DNA of 64,000 nt from Synechococcus sp. CS-1332 (GCF_025127995.1 NZ_JAHLYP010000050.1:79528-143527), one strand, 5' to 3'. Positions 24,491-34,039 are shown, counted from the stretch's first letter. Made by a program: numbers and translations. Notes: a model not told the origin generated them from the letters alone.

Positions 24491-24892
24491 ATGGCCGGAT
24501 CCCCTGCCCCCTGCCCTTTGTCTGCCCGTCTCCCCTGCCCCCAGTGGTGGCAACGCTGTGCCAGCGGCCTCGCCTTGAGCCTGGCGCTGCTTGTTCCGGC
24601 CATTGGCCGGGCGGAAGGGATCGTGGAACCCGGCAACGGCTCCCTGGCGCCGATCGACCGGGAAGCCTTCCGGCAGCAGTACGGCCAGGAAGGCCTGTTC
24701 CGGCTGCGGCTGGGGCTGGAGGCGGCCGAACGCACCAGCGCCGCTGGAGCCGCTCCCCAGCCCTGCCCCGCCGCCGCCTGGGCGGGCTCGCTGCAGAAGC
24801 AGCACTACGACGCGGCGATGAGCCTGCGGAAGTACTACGCCGCTGGAGAGGCCCTGGGGGAATGGAGGCGGCTGTGTCCTGCCAGGCTCTGA
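24491..24892 (+). CDS. Small exported hypothetical protein
   Basis: A 133-aa product from ATG 24491 with a signal peptide (core ASGLALSLALLVPAIG, likely cut at GRA-EG). The mature part is short, with EAFRQQYGQEGLFRLRLGLE and two Cys (PCPAAAW near the middle and RRLCPARL at the end) that could form a disulfide. I recognise no family. It is convergent with the sulfatase gene (27 bp apart) and marks the right edge of the island. Confidence 0.55.
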   Translation: MAGSPAPCPLSARLPCPQWWQRCASGLALSLALLVPAIGRAEGIVEPGNGSLAPIDREAFRQQYGQEGLFRLRLGLEAAERTSAAGAAPQPCPAAAWAGSLQKQHYDAAMSLRKYYAAGEALGEWRRLCPARL

Positions 24893-24919
24893 GCCGCGTC
24901 GGGGCCGTGGGCCCCCTGC

Positions 24920-27463
24920 TCACTCACTGACGGCCTTGGTGCGCAGTGCCGCCTCCAGGCTCTTGATGTCCTCAGGGGACAACTGGGGGCGATTGAGCTT
25001 GAGGGTGAGCTTGTTGAGCTTGCCGGTGAAGCGGAACGGTGGCTGGTAGTCGGCGTCGTTGACGCCGGTGAGGGTGTCGGAGCCGATATCAAAACTCTCG
25101 TCCCACTGCAGGATCATCGGCAGGGTTTTGGCCATGGTCTTGGTGGCCACCGCCTTGCCGTCGACTTTGAGGGTGCCGGTGCCGGGGCGGCCGACACCGC
25201 TGAAGTTGTTGAAGGCCAGGGTGCCGGCCCCCTTGCCGTCGTAGACGAAATCGAACTCCACCTTGTGCTTGCCAGGGGAGAGGGGATCGGTGCCCTCCCA
25301 CTTGAGTCGCTCCAGATCGACCATGTTCCACACCCACACGGGCTTGCTGTTCTTCAGGTAGAAGCCGTAGCCGCCGAAGCGGCCGCCCGAGGTGAGCAGC
25401 ATGCCCTCGGCGCCGACGGCCGGCACCTCGATGTCGGCGGTGACGGTGTAGGAGGTGTTGAGCAGCATGGGCGAAGCGCCCTGGGGCAGCCCCACCATCG
25501 GATGGGTGTAGACGAACTCGGAACGGCCGGCGGTGATGTTGGGCCGGGGCGCCACGATCCTCGCCGCCACCGAAGCATCGAGAGGGAACACCTGATACTT
25601 CTTGGCCTCGGCGATGAACGCCGCCTTCATCTCCTTCACCTTCTGCGGATTCTGGGTCGCCAGGTCGGTGGTCTGGCTGAAATCCGTGTTGAGGTTGTAC
25701 AGCTCCAGGGTCTGGTTGTTGAGCGGATCCGGGTTGGCCGGGCCGAAGGCGTCCCAGGGGGCCCGGTTCACCTTGGTGCTCAGCAACCAACCTTCGTCGT
25801 AGAGCGCCCACTGGCCCATCATCTCGAAATACTGGGTCTTGTGGCGCGAGGGCAATTTGGCATTCTTGCCATCGAAGGTGTAGAGGAAACTGGTGCCTTC
25901 TATCGGCTTCTGCGGGAAGCCGTCCACCACCTCCGGCGCCCGCAGACCGGCGGCCTCGAGGATCGTCGGCACCACATCGATCACGTGCACGAACTGCTCG
26001 CGCAGGCCTCCTTTGTCCTTGATGCGCGCCGGCCACGACACCACCATGTTCTGGTTGACACCACCAAGCCTGGAGGCGTTCTGCTTGAACCAGCTGAACG
26101 GGGTATCGAAGGCCCACGACCAGCCCGCCGACATGTGGTTGTAGGTGAACTCGGTGCCCCAGACGTCGTAGAACTTCATCTGCACCTCAACCGGCAGTTT
26201 GTTGAGGCCGTTGAACCAGGCCACCTCATTGGGGGTGCCCAACGGCCCGCCTTCGGCGCTGGTGCCGTTGTCGCCGTTGATATAGACGATCAGCGTGTTG
26301 TCGAGCTTGCCGAGATCGTCGAACTGCTGGATCACCCGGCCGATTTCGTAGTCGCTGTAAGCGGCAAAGGCGGCGAACACCTCCACCTGGCGAATGAACA
26401 GTTTCTGGGCTTCCGGGCTCAGCTTGTCCCAGGGGGTGATCACATCGGCGGGCCAGGGATCGAGTTTGGCGTCTTTGGGAATCACGCCGAGTTTCTTCTG
26501 GTTTGCGAAAATACGCTCCCTCAGTTTCTCGTAGCCATCATCAAACAGATGCATGGCATGAATTTTTTCGACCCACTCCTTGGTGGGGTGGTGGGGCGCG
26601 TGGGTGGCCCCGGGGGCGTACTTGATGAACAGCGGCTTGCTGGGATTGGTCTGGTGCATCCGGCTCATGTAGTCGATGGCGTCATCGGCCATCGCCGTCA
26701 CCAAATTCCAGCTGCCGGCAGCCTTGCCCTCAAACGGATAGATCTGGGTGGTGTTGCGGAACAGGTTGGGCTGCCACTGGTTGGCGTCACCGCCCACGAA
26801 GCCGTAGAAGTATTCGAACCCCATGCCAGTGGGCCACTGATCAAACGGCCCGCTCTGGCTGGCTTGGAAGGCGGGGGTGTTGTGGTCCTTGCCGAACCAG
26901 GCCGTGGAATAGCCGTTGTCCTTGAGCAGCCGGCCGATCGTGGCCTTGTCGCGCTCGATGATGCTGTTGTAGCCGGGGAAGCCGGTGGACTGCTCCGAGA
27001 CCACCCCGAAACCGGCGGAGTGGTGGTTGCGGCCGGTGATCAGGGCGGCGCGGGTGGGGGAGCACAACGCTGTTGAAAACATGCGGTTGTAACGCAGTCC
27101 CGCCTTGGCAACGCGGTCCATCGCCGGCGTGGGGATCACGCCGCCGAAGGTGCTGGGCACCCCGAAACCGGCGTCATCGGTGATGATCAGCAGCACGTTG
27201 GGCGCGCTCTGCGGCGGCACGATCCGCGGCGCCCACCAGGGCTTCGACTGCAGGGCGCCGTCCTGGATCACCCCGCCGAAGGGTGGCGCCGGGGCCGGCA
27301 GCTGGTTGCCGGCGAGCGTGGTGGTGGCGTTGGGGGCTCCCGGCGTGCCGGTGATCTTCTGGGCCAGGGCCGGCAGGCCACCCATGGGCCAGGCCACCAG
27401 CAGCGCCACCAGGGCCAGCACGGCCAGGCGAACGTTCAGGGAGCCGAAGGGACGCTTAGCCAT
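24920..27463 (-). CDS. Exported arylsulfatase (Cys-type)
   Basis: The 847-aa enzyme has a signal peptide (core LAVLALVALLVAWPMG, end PALAQ) and a type I sulfatase domain. Metal ligands are in LLIITDDAGFG (Asp96-Asp97), and the catalytic site is Cys134 in CSPTRAALITGR, which must be turned into formylglycine to work. Later parts include KDHNTPAF, KYAPGATHAPHHPTKEWV and NGDNGTSAEGG. A beta-rich C-terminal domain of about 200 residues follows. It overlaps the end of the formylglycine-generating enzyme gene upstream by 8 bp, so the enzyme and its activator are made together. It may release sulfate from organic sulfate esters when sulfate is short. Confidence 0.93.
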   Translation of the reverse strand: MAKRPFGSLNVRLAVLALVALLVAWPMGGLPALAQKITGTPGAPNATTTLAGNQLPAPAPPFGGVIQDGALQSKPWWAPRIVPPQSAPNVLLIITDDAGFGVPSTFGGVIPTPAMDRVAKAGLRYNRMFSTALCSPTRAALITGRNHHSAGFGVVSEQSTGFPGYNSIIERDKATIGRLLKDNGYSTAWFGKDHNTPAFQASQSGPFDQWPTGMGFEYFYGFVGGDANQWQPNLFRNTTQIYPFEGKAAGSWNLVTAMADDAIDYMSRMHQTNPSKPLFIKYAPGATHAPHHPTKEWVEKIHAMHLFDDGYEKLRERIFANQKKLGVIPKDAKLDPWPADVITPWDKLSPEAQKLFIRQVEVFAAFAAYSDYEIGRVIQQFDDLGKLDNTLIVYINGDNGTSAEGGPLGTPNEVAWFNGLNKLPVEVQMKFYDVWGTEFTYNHMSAGWSWAFDTPFSWFKQNASRLGGVNQNMVVSWPARIKDKGGLREQFVHVIDVVPTILEAAGLRAPEVVDGFPQKPIEGTSFLYTFDGKNAKLPSRHKTQYFEMMGQWALYDEGWLLSTKVNRAPWDAFGPANPDPLNNQTLELYNLNTDFSQTTDLATQNPQKVKEMKAAFIAEAKKYQVFPLDASVAARIVAPRPNITAGRSEFVYTHPMVGLPQGASPMLLNTSYTVTADIEVPAVGAEGMLLTSGGRFGGYGFYLKNSKPVWVWNMVDLERLKWEGTDPLSPGKHKVEFDFVYDGKGAGTLAFNNFSGVGRPGTGTLKVDGKAVATKTMAKTLPMILQWDESFDIGSDTLTGVNDADYQPPFRFTGKLNKLTLKLNRPQLSPEDIKSLEAALRTKAVSE

Positions 27464-28640
27464 GGGTGGAGAGGAGCGGGGAAGCGAGACGGAAACCGAT
27501 GTGGGAGGTGCCGGTGTCGGGGCTTTCGGCCTCCCGGGCGGCGGGCCGGTAACGGCTGCAGAAGTTGGGGGCGCACAGGAAGGACCCCCCCTTGATGACG
27601 TGCTTGGCCACCCCGGGCTCCCGCGGATCGCTGCTGGCGGCGCGCTCGGCCAGCAGGGGATCGTCCTTGCCGGCGAGGCGATCGTGGCCAGGCCGGTACC
27701 AGTCCGCCGTCCACTCCCAGACGTTGCCGGTCATGTCGCGCAGGCCGTAGCCATTGGGGGGGAAGCGTCCCACCGGAGCCGTGCCGAGGTAGCCATCCTC
27801 GCCGGTGTTGCTGACGGGGAATTCCCCCTGCCAGGTGTTGGCCAGGCCCGCTCGCCAGCGGTCGCCCCAGCTGAAGGCCCGATCCCTCAGTCCGCCCCGG
27901 GCGGCGAACTCCCACTGGACTTCGCTGGGCAGGGCAGCGCCGGCCCAGGCCGCATAGGCCTCGGCATCCGCCAGCGACACCTGCACCACCGGATGGTCGA
28001 GCCGGTCGTCAATCGAACTGCCGGGCCCCTCGGGGTGGCGCCAGTCGGCACCTGGCACCCATTGCCACCAGCTGAGTTCCTGCAAGGGTTCCCCTGGGGT
28101 GGGGGGCCGGAACGCCACCGAGCCCGGGCGGCGCTCGGCGGCGGAGAGCTCCGGGAACTGCTCCTGGGGCAGGGGCCTTTCCGCCTGGGTGCGGTAGCCG
28201 GTGGCGGCCACGAAGGCGGCGAACTCGCGGTTGGTCACCTCGGTGCGGGCGATGCAGAAGGGCCGCAGCCGCACCGGCGCCTCCGCCTCCTCCGGCAGGA
28301 GGCCCGCCGCACCGATGCGGTAGCGGCCGCCAGGGATCGGCGCCATCGACGGCGGGCAGCTGTCCGCCGCCCGGGCAGGGGCTGGCCCGAGGACCAGAAG
28401 GCCGATCCCCACAGCCAGGGTCAGCAGAACCAGGAGGATCGCCCACGGCAGGGCATCGGGACGGGGGAGGGGCACCGGATCGATGGGCTGGCTGAAGAAC
28501 GGGGCCGCAGGACATTGAAGCGAGCGCGCCGCTGGCTCCAAGTGCAGCTCGGCACATTCTTCACAGCGAACCCCGAGCCGGGATGGGCGTTCACCGCTCG
28601 GGGCCAGCACCGACCAGGGCGGCTGCAGCAACGATGCCAC
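27456..28640 (-). CDS. Formylglycine-generating enzyme (sulfatase-modifying factor)
   Basis: FGE oxidises the Cys of a CxPxR sulfatase motif to formylglycine. The 394-aa frame has a membrane span near residues 66-85 and the FGE domain from about 95 (APIPGGRYRIG, RTEVTNREFAAFV, PSEVQWEFAARGG, GNVWEWTADWY). The two active Cys are both present: Cys356 and Cys361 in GGSFLCAPNFCSRYR, matching human Cys336/Cys341. The start is uncertain: GTG 28640 is the longest, but a GTG just before the span (VPLPRPDALPW) would give a simpler signal-anchor protein. Its end overlaps the sulfatase start. Confidence 0.92.
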   Translation of the reverse strand: MASLLQPPWSVLAPSGERPSRLGVRCEECAELHLEPAARSLQCPAAPFFSQPIDPVPLPRPDALPWAILLVLLTLAVGIGLLVLGPAPARAADSCPPSMAPIPGGRYRIGAAGLLPEEAEAPVRLRPFCIARTEVTNREFAAFVAATGYRTQAERPLPQEQFPELSAAERRPGSVAFRPPTPGEPLQELSWWQWVPGADWRHPEGPGSSIDDRLDHPVVQVSLADAEAYAAWAGAALPSEVQWEFAARGGLRDRAFSWGDRWRAGLANTWQGEFPVSNTGEDGYLGTAPVGRFPPNGYGLRDMTGNVWEWTADWYRPGHDRLAGKDDPLLAERAASSDPREPGVAKHVIKGGSFLCAPNFCSRYRPAAREAESPDTGTSHIGFRLASPLLSTHG

Positions 28641-28723
28641 CCATGCGAGGAGCCGATCGCTACCGACAAGCCCCCCCTCGCAGACTTAGAGCGTTGCCAT
28701 CGTCCTTCCCCCTGCGCACGCCG

Positions 28724-29344
28724 ATGTCCACCTCCTTCTCCCAGGCGGTCGAGGCCCTCGCGGCCCAGGCCCAGAAGCTGATCGCCGCCACCACCGGCGA
28801 AGTCGACGCCCTGCGCGAGGAACTGGAGCAGGAGCGGCGCTTCCGGCGCCACGTGGAGGCCAACGCCGCCGCCAGGGCCCATGAGTTGGCCGCCCAGCAG
28901 GACGAGGCCCGTCGGGTGCGGGAACGGCTCGAGGCCGAACTGGCCGAGGCCCGGGAGGGCCAGCGCCAGGCCGAAGCGGAGGTGGAGCGCTTCCACGAGG
29001 CCGTCCGCCAGCAACTCGCCATCGCCGAACAGGAGCAGGCGGACCTGGAGGAGGCCGAGCGGGAACGGGATCGCCTGCGCCAGGAGGCCGCCGAACGGCA
29101 GTGCCAGGTGCTGGTGCAGGAGCTGGAGCAGGAACAACAGGCACGCCTGAGGCTGGAGCGACGCCTCTCGGGGGTGCGCCAGGCCGTGCTCGATCTGCTC
29201 GAACCCCAGGACGACGAGGGAGAGGCAGCGGCCACCGCCATCGCTGCGGACTTGGAGCACGCCGACGCGGCCGCACGCCTCTCCCTGCGCAAGATCCTGG
29301 TAGCGCGGCCAGCCAGCCAGGGCTCCCAGCCTGTCCTTACCTGA
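28724..29344 (+). CDS. Coiled-coil protein
   Basis: A 206-aa protein that is almost wholly a long charged coiled coil (residues about 25-160: EVDALREELEQERRFRRHVE, ERLEAELAEAREGQRQAEAE, QEQQARLRLERRL). It is rich in Glu, Arg, Gln and Ala, with a short non-coil end. No enzyme motif is present. It could be a scaffold or a cytoskeletal-type protein; no function is assigned. The stop TGA overlaps the CTG where the next gene, a MscS channel, may begin. Confidence 0.65.
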   Translation: MSTSFSQAVEALAAQAQKLIAATTGEVDALREELEQERRFRRHVEANAAARAHELAAQQDEARRVRERLEAELAEAREGQRQAEAEVERFHEAVRQQLAIAEQEQADLEEAERERDRLRQEAAERQCQVLVQELEQEQQARLRLERRLSGVRQAVLDLLEPQDDEGEAAATAIAADLEHADAAARLSLRKILVARPASQGSQPVLT

Positions 29345-30969
29345 GCCCTGCCCTGCCGTGGCGCCCCTGGGCCGGTCGCCGCCGAAGCCGTCTGGTGATC
29401 CTGGCCAGCCTGATGGCCCTGGCCGTCCTGCTGGTGGTGGCCCCCTTCGCTGGGGCCAGTGCCCAGGAGCGGCCGGAAGCCCCGGCCTTCCTGGAGCTGG
29501 ACGGCAACCGTCTGTTCCCGGTCGCCACCTCAAAGGACTACACGGCCGAGCAACGGGTGGAGCGGGCCAATCGGCTGATCCAGGACGCGGTGGCGACCCT
29601 CAGCCCGGCCACGATCGGCGTGGAGGAGCTCCACAACCTGCCGGTGATCACCCTCGATGACGAGGTGATCCTCACGGTGACCCGCCGCGACGCGCCGGAG
29701 AGCCTGGCGGTGGAAAGGCAGGCCGAACTCTGGCGCCAAAGCCTCACGGCGGCCATCCACCGGGGGCGCTTCGAACGTCAGCCCGCCTACGTGGCCCGCA
29801 TGATCCCCATCTCCCTGGGCATCCTGGCGGCCACGTTCCTGCTGCAACGGCTCCTGTGGCTGATGTGGCAGCGCTATCTGCCTTCGGCCCTCACCCAGCC
29901 GATGCTGAGCGAACCCGGCAGCAGCCGACCGCTGCGGCCCAAAGACTGGCTGTTCCACGGCGTGCTGGTGCTCCTGCGGCTGGGCCTCTGGGTGGCGGCG
30001 ATTCTGGTGATCACGGGTTTTTTCCCGCTCACGCGGCTGCTGATCAGCCGCCTGCTGGAGGCCCTCACCGAAAGCCTGGGCTCCCCCTTCCTGCCCCTGG
30101 GGGGACGCCGCTACTCCGTGCTCGACGCCGTCGTCCTGGTGGCGCTGTTCCTGGTGCTGGTGCGCGGGGTGGCGTTCCTCAAGGGCCTGCTCCGCATCCG
30201 CGTCCTGCAGCGCACAGGGATCGAGCCGGGCTCCCAGGAGGCGATCGCCTTCATCCTTCAGTACGGCCTGCTGTTCCTCGGGACGCTTGTACTGCTGCAG
30301 CTCTGGGGCCTCGATCTCACCTCCCTTGCCCTGTTCGCCAGCGTCCTGGGGGTGGGGGTGGGCCTGGGCCTGCAGGGCATCGCCAAGAACCTGATCAGTG
30401 GCCTGATCATCATGTTCGAGCGGCCCATCAAGGTGAATGACTTCGTCGAAGTGGGCGACCTGCAGGGCACCGTGACCCGCGTCAATCTGCGCAGCACCGA
30501 GGTGGTGACCCTCGACCGCATCTCGATCATCGTTCCCAATGTGGAGTTTCTCGAGTCCCGCGTCGTCAACTGGAGCCATGGCAGCTCGGTGGCCCGCCTG
30601 CGGATACCGGTGGGTCTGGCCTTCGGCTCCGATTCCCAGGTGGTGCGCAACGCCCTGCTGGAGGCCTGCCAGGACCTGCCCGATATCCTGGAGACCCCAC
30701 CACCGCAGGTGTTCTTCAAGGGCTTTGGGGAGAGCTCCCTGGAGTTTCTGCTGCTGGTCTGGATCAACCAGCCCCGCCGCCAGTACGAGATCCGCAGCGA
30801 GCTGAATTTCCGCATCGAAGCCATCCTGCGCCAGCACGACCTGACGATGCCCTTCCCCCAGCGGGATCTGCATCTGCGCAACGAACGCCTCGAGGTGGCC
30901 TTCCCCGCCGAGATCACCGACGCCCTGTTGAACCGGCTGACGCCATCGCCGCCGGACGGAGAGGACTGA
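29341..30969 (+). CDS. MscS-family mechanosensitive channel with signal peptide (start uncertain)
   Basis: This is a longer MscS-type channel. A signal peptide with Arg-rich n-region (GRRRSRLVILASLMALAVLL) is followed by a lumenal region of about 120 aa, three or four membrane spans, and the pore helix area ASVLGVGVGLGLQGIAKNLI. The MscS beta domain follows (GLIIMFERPIKVNDFVEVGD, VTRVNLRSTEVVTLD, IIVPNVEFLES). Such channels release solutes at low osmolarity. The first canonical start is GTG 29395, which removes the Arg-rich part; the CTG at 29341 overlaps the previous stop (CTGA) and gives 542 aa. I annotate from 29341 with that caveat. Confidence 0.85.
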   Translation: MSPALPWRPWAGRRRSRLVILASLMALAVLLVVAPFAGASAQERPEAPAFLELDGNRLFPVATSKDYTAEQRVERANRLIQDAVATLSPATIGVEELHNLPVITLDDEVILTVTRRDAPESLAVERQAELWRQSLTAAIHRGRFERQPAYVARMIPISLGILAATFLLQRLLWLMWQRYLPSALTQPMLSEPGSSRPLRPKDWLFHGVLVLLRLGLWVAAILVITGFFPLTRLLISRLLEALTESLGSPFLPLGGRRYSVLDAVVLVALFLVLVRGVAFLKGLLRIRVLQRTGIEPGSQEAIAFILQYGLLFLGTLVLLQLWGLDLTSLALFASVLGVGVGLGLQGIAKNLISGLIIMFERPIKVNDFVEVGDLQGTVTRVNLRSTEVVTLDRISIIVPNVEFLESRVVNWSHGSSVARLRIPVGLAFGSDSQVVRNALLEACQDLPDILETPPPQVFFKGFGESSLEFLLLVWINQPRRQYEIRSELNFRIEAILRQHDLTMPFPQRDLHLRNERLEVAFPAEITDALLNRLTPSPPDGED

Positions 30970-31018
30970 GGCTTGGCGGAGGCCACCGCAGCTGGGGGAT
31001 GGCCATCAGCCGATCACA

Positions 31019-32116
31019 ATGAATGGCTTTGAAGCGATGGGCCCGATCCTGAACCCATCGCTGCAGGCTGCGGGATTCGCCCTCCTCATGGCCCTGGCCA
31101 GGGTGTTGCTGGGCTCGGCGGCCGTCTGGCTGCTGGTGCGGGCACTGCGCCGCTGGCTCCGGCGCGCCGCGCCTCGCCCCGACACCCTGCCCGACGGCCT
31201 GATCGCGCCCCTGCTGCTGAACAGCCTGGCGTCGCTCGGCTATCTGGCCATGGTGGTCTGGGGCTGGCGGTCGCTGGTGCGCGGCTGGGACGTGCTGCGC
31301 TTCGATCCCGGGCCCGATCGGCTGGTGGAAGGCGCCGCCCTGCTGGTGGCCGTCGTCGTGGTGGTGCGGCTGATCAACCGAAGCCTGCTTCTGCTGCTGG
31401 AACGCTCCCTGCAGCGCCTGGGGCGGGAGGAGCAGACCAGCACCCTGCGGGCGCTGGCTCCCATGATCCGCGCCCTCTTCTGGGGGCTCGGCAGCCTGGT
31501 GTTCCTGCAGAAGCAGGGGGTGCCCCTCGGTGCCATCTACGCCTCCCTGGCCGGGGCGGGCATCGGCCTCGGGCTGGCCCTGCGGGGGCCGTTGAGCCAC
31601 TTCCTCAGCTACCTCACCATCGTCATCGACAAACCGTTCCAGATCGGCGATCTGATCGGTTTTGCCGATGTCCTCGGGCCGGTGGAGCGGGTGGGGATCC
31701 GCTCCTCCTCCATCCGCAGCCTGGGTGGCGAGCGGATCGTGATCGGCAACGAGGAACTCCTGCAGAAGACGATCCGCAACTTCGGGGATCTGCCCCGTCG
31801 CAGGGTCGCCCACTCCCTGCGCCTGTCCGATCAGCTGCCGGCGGAGCAAGCCGCCGCCATTCCTGGGCTCGTGGAGGGGGTGGTCAGGGCCCATCCGCCG
31901 GCCACGTTCGACCGTTGCCACTTCACCCGCTTCGCCGACGGCGCCCTCGAATTCCAGTTCGTGTTCTTTGTTCCCGACAGCAGCGTCGTGGTGTATCTCG
32001 ATCTGCAGCAAGCCATCAATCTGGGCATCCTGCAGGCTTTCCAGGTGGAGGGGATCGCGTTCGCCGCGCCTCCCAAGGACCCCCCTGCGCCAGCGCTCAG
32101 CGGCTCTCCCGGCTGA
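31019..32116 (+). CDS. MscS-family mechanosensitive channel
   Basis: A second, shorter channel of 365 aa in tandem with the first, 49 bp away. It has about four membrane spans, the pore-side AIYASLAGAGIGLGLALRGP, and the beta domain FLSYLTIVIDKPFQIGDLIG and VERVGIRSSSIRSLGGERIV. The two neighbours share only the core pattern and differ in length and N-terminus, so they are not a recent duplication. This one has no signal peptide. Its end overlaps the end of lnt on the other strand by 20 bp. Confidence 0.88.
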   Translation: MNGFEAMGPILNPSLQAAGFALLMALARVLLGSAAVWLLVRALRRWLRRAAPRPDTLPDGLIAPLLLNSLASLGYLAMVVWGWRSLVRGWDVLRFDPGPDRLVEGAALLVAVVVVVRLINRSLLLLLERSLQRLGREEQTSTLRALAPMIRALFWGLGSLVFLQKQGVPLGAIYASLAGAGIGLGLALRGPLSHFLSYLTIVIDKPFQIGDLIGFADVLGPVERVGIRSSSIRSLGGERIVIGNEELLQKTIRNFGDLPRRRVAHSLRLSDQLPAEQAAAIPGLVEGVVRAHPPATFDRCHFTRFADGALEFQFVFFVPDSSVVVYLDLQQAINLGILQAFQVEGIAFAAPPKDPPAPALSGSPG

Positions 32117-33629
32117 AAGTCCCCGCCCCATCGGGGGCCACCGGAGTGCCACCGCCGGCAGCGGCGATCCAGCGCCAGGCGGCCGCCAGCAGGGCGATGC
32201 CGATCAAGGGCCCCTCGCCCCAGCGGTCGTAGGGGGTGAGCTGGGCGCGCTGCTGCACGGTGAGCAGGCCGGTGGCGGGACGGCCGGCAGGCAGTTGCTC
32301 CAGCACCCGACCCCCCGCGTCCACCAGCAGGCTCGGCCCGGTGTTGGCGGAACTGACCAGCCAGCGGCCGGTCTCGATCGCGCGCAGCTGGGCCAGGGCG
32401 GCGAACTGGCCCTGCAACTGCTCGGGGTAGGGGTCCAGGTTGGCACTGGCCAGCAGCCAGCGGGCCCCCTCGCGGGTGGCGGCGGCCAGGGCCGCCCCAT
32501 CGGAGAGCTCGTAGCAGATGGCCACCCCCACATCCCCTCCGGGCCGCGCCAGCAGGCGGGAGGCCGTTCCGGGCTCCACGCCCCCCACCGCCGAGAGGCC
32601 GCTCCATCGCCACAGGTGTGCCAGGGGCACCCATTCACCGAGGGGCACCACCCGATGCTTGTCGATCCAGCGGCCTGGCTCGCGCTGGCCGGGTTCAAAG
32701 CGCAGCAGGCTGCTGCGCAGCTCCACGCCCTCGCGGCGGAAGCCACCGCTGAGCACCTCCACCGGCGCCGCCTCCGGCAGGGGCTGGCCAAGGGCCAGGG
32801 AGCCCTCGGGGAGCAGCACCCCCTGCACCGGCGGTTCGGCCGTGGCGGCACGCCGCTGGGCCAGGGCCAGCCGCTGCAGCAGACGCCGCTGCTGATCGGC
32901 CTCGAACTTCTGGCGGGTGGGAATGGCGGGCTGCAGCACCAACCAGCGCTCGGCCCTGCCGCCAGGGGCTGCGGCCTGGTCCAGCAGGGCCAGCCCGGCC
33001 AGATGGCAGGAGGCCACCAGCACCAGGCTGCTCAGCAGCCAGCGGTTCCGGCGGGCGGGCAGGGCCAGCAGGGCCCGCCAGAGGCCCCAGCCGATGAGCA
33101 ACTGAATCGCCGCCAGAAAACCTGCTCCCCCCAGGGCCGCCAGGCCCGCCAGGGCCCGATCCCCCGGCAGCGCCGCCGAGCCCAGCCCCAGCCAGAACAG
33201 GGGACCGCGGGCCAGCAGCACCTCCGCCAACCCCCACAGGGCCGCCGCCAGCAGCGCCGTGCTGGGCCGTCCGGGATCGAGCCGGCCCACCAGCGCCGTC
33301 CAGGCCCCCACCAGCAGAGCGGCGGCCAGACCGATGGCCAGCCACAGGGCCAGACAGATCGGCAGGCTCAGGGGGCCGGGAACACCGATCCAGTCGAGGG
33401 GATGCAGCCACAGCAGCCAGCGGTGGCTCACCAGCACCGCTGCCAGCCCCCACAGCCCGCCGCGCCAGAACCTTGCCGGTGCGATGCCGCCGCGACTCCC
33501 CGTCAGGGACCAGAGCACCACCAGGGCGGGCCAGATCAGCCAGGGCCAGCCCAGGGGAGGCAGGGCCACACCTGCCAGGAGCCCGGCGGCCCCGGCGATG
33601 ACCCAACCGGCACGCCGGTCATTGCCCAT
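32097..33629 (-). CDS. lnt: Apolipoprotein N-acyltransferase
   Basis: Lnt adds the third acyl chain to the N-terminal Cys of lipoproteins. The 510-aa protein has six or so N-terminal membrane spans (AGWVIAGAAGLLAGVALPPLGW first) and then a nitrilase-like domain with the Glu-Lys-Cys triad: Glu in LLPEGSLAL, Lys in IDKHRVVPLGEWVP, and Cys in VAICYELSD. The length is normal. The DUF192 lipoprotein at 6.3 kb is a possible substrate. The end is convergent with the second MscS gene; the start is 69 bp from a divergent phasin-like gene. Confidence 0.94.
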   Translation of the reverse strand: MGNDRRAGWVIAGAAGLLAGVALPPLGWPWLIWPALVVLWSLTGSRGGIAPARFWRGGLWGLAAVLVSHRWLLWLHPLDWIGVPGPLSLPICLALWLAIGLAAALLVGAWTALVGRLDPGRPSTALLAAALWGLAEVLLARGPLFWLGLGSAALPGDRALAGLAALGGAGFLAAIQLLIGWGLWRALLALPARRNRWLLSSLVLVASCHLAGLALLDQAAAPGGRAERWLVLQPAIPTRQKFEADQQRRLLQRLALAQRRAATAEPPVQGVLLPEGSLALGQPLPEAAPVEVLSGGFRREGVELRSSLLRFEPGQREPGRWIDKHRVVPLGEWVPLAHLWRWSGLSAVGGVEPGTASRLLARPGGDVGVAICYELSDGAALAAATREGARWLLASANLDPYPEQLQGQFAALAQLRAIETGRWLVSSANTGPSLLVDAGGRVLEQLPAGRPATGLLTVQQRAQLTPYDRWGEGPLIGIALLAAAWRWIAAAGGGTPVAPDGAGTFSRESR

Positions 33630-33697
33630 GGTCGCCTGGCGCGGGAGGCGCCAAGGTCAAGGGAGAGTCACGCCGTTTCCCCAAGGAAACCTCTTTC

Positions 33698-34039
33698 ATG
33701 GACCAGGGCAATCTGCTGCAGATGCTGCTGCTGCGCGGCCTCGGCACCACCTCGCTGGTGGCCGACCGTCTCAAGTACGTCAGCCAGGAATGGGTGAGCA
33801 GCGGCCGCCTTGATCCCAACCACGCCTCCGCGCTGGTCGAGGACGTCATGCGCGCCCTGCGGGGCGAGACGCCGGAAGTGGAACAACAGGCGGAACGCCA
33901 GCTGGAGCGCAACCGCGACCAGCTGCTGCAGGACCTGGGCCTGGCCCGCCAGCGGGAGCTGGACGAACTGCGTGGCCGCATCGACCGCCTGGAGCAGGCC
34001 CTGCGCCAGCGCCAGAACAGCGGCGAGAGCAGCGACTGA
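33698..34039 (+). CDS. Phasin-like small helical protein
   Basis: A 113-aa helical protein: [20 protein letters not shown], then [20 protein letters not shown], and a long charged helix ([20 protein letters not shown]). The pattern resembles the phasin/polyhydroxyalkanoate granule-associated (PhaI/PhaF-like) family that is common as a short protein in cyanobacteria, including species without granules. The function is not clear. An FKBP gene follows after 38 bp on the same strand. Confidence 0.65.
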   Translation: MDQGNLLQMLLLRGLGTTSLVADRLKYVSQEWVSSGRLDPNHASALVEDVMRALRGETPEVEQQAERQLERNRDQLLQDLGLARQRELDELRGRIDRLEQALRQRQNSGESSD

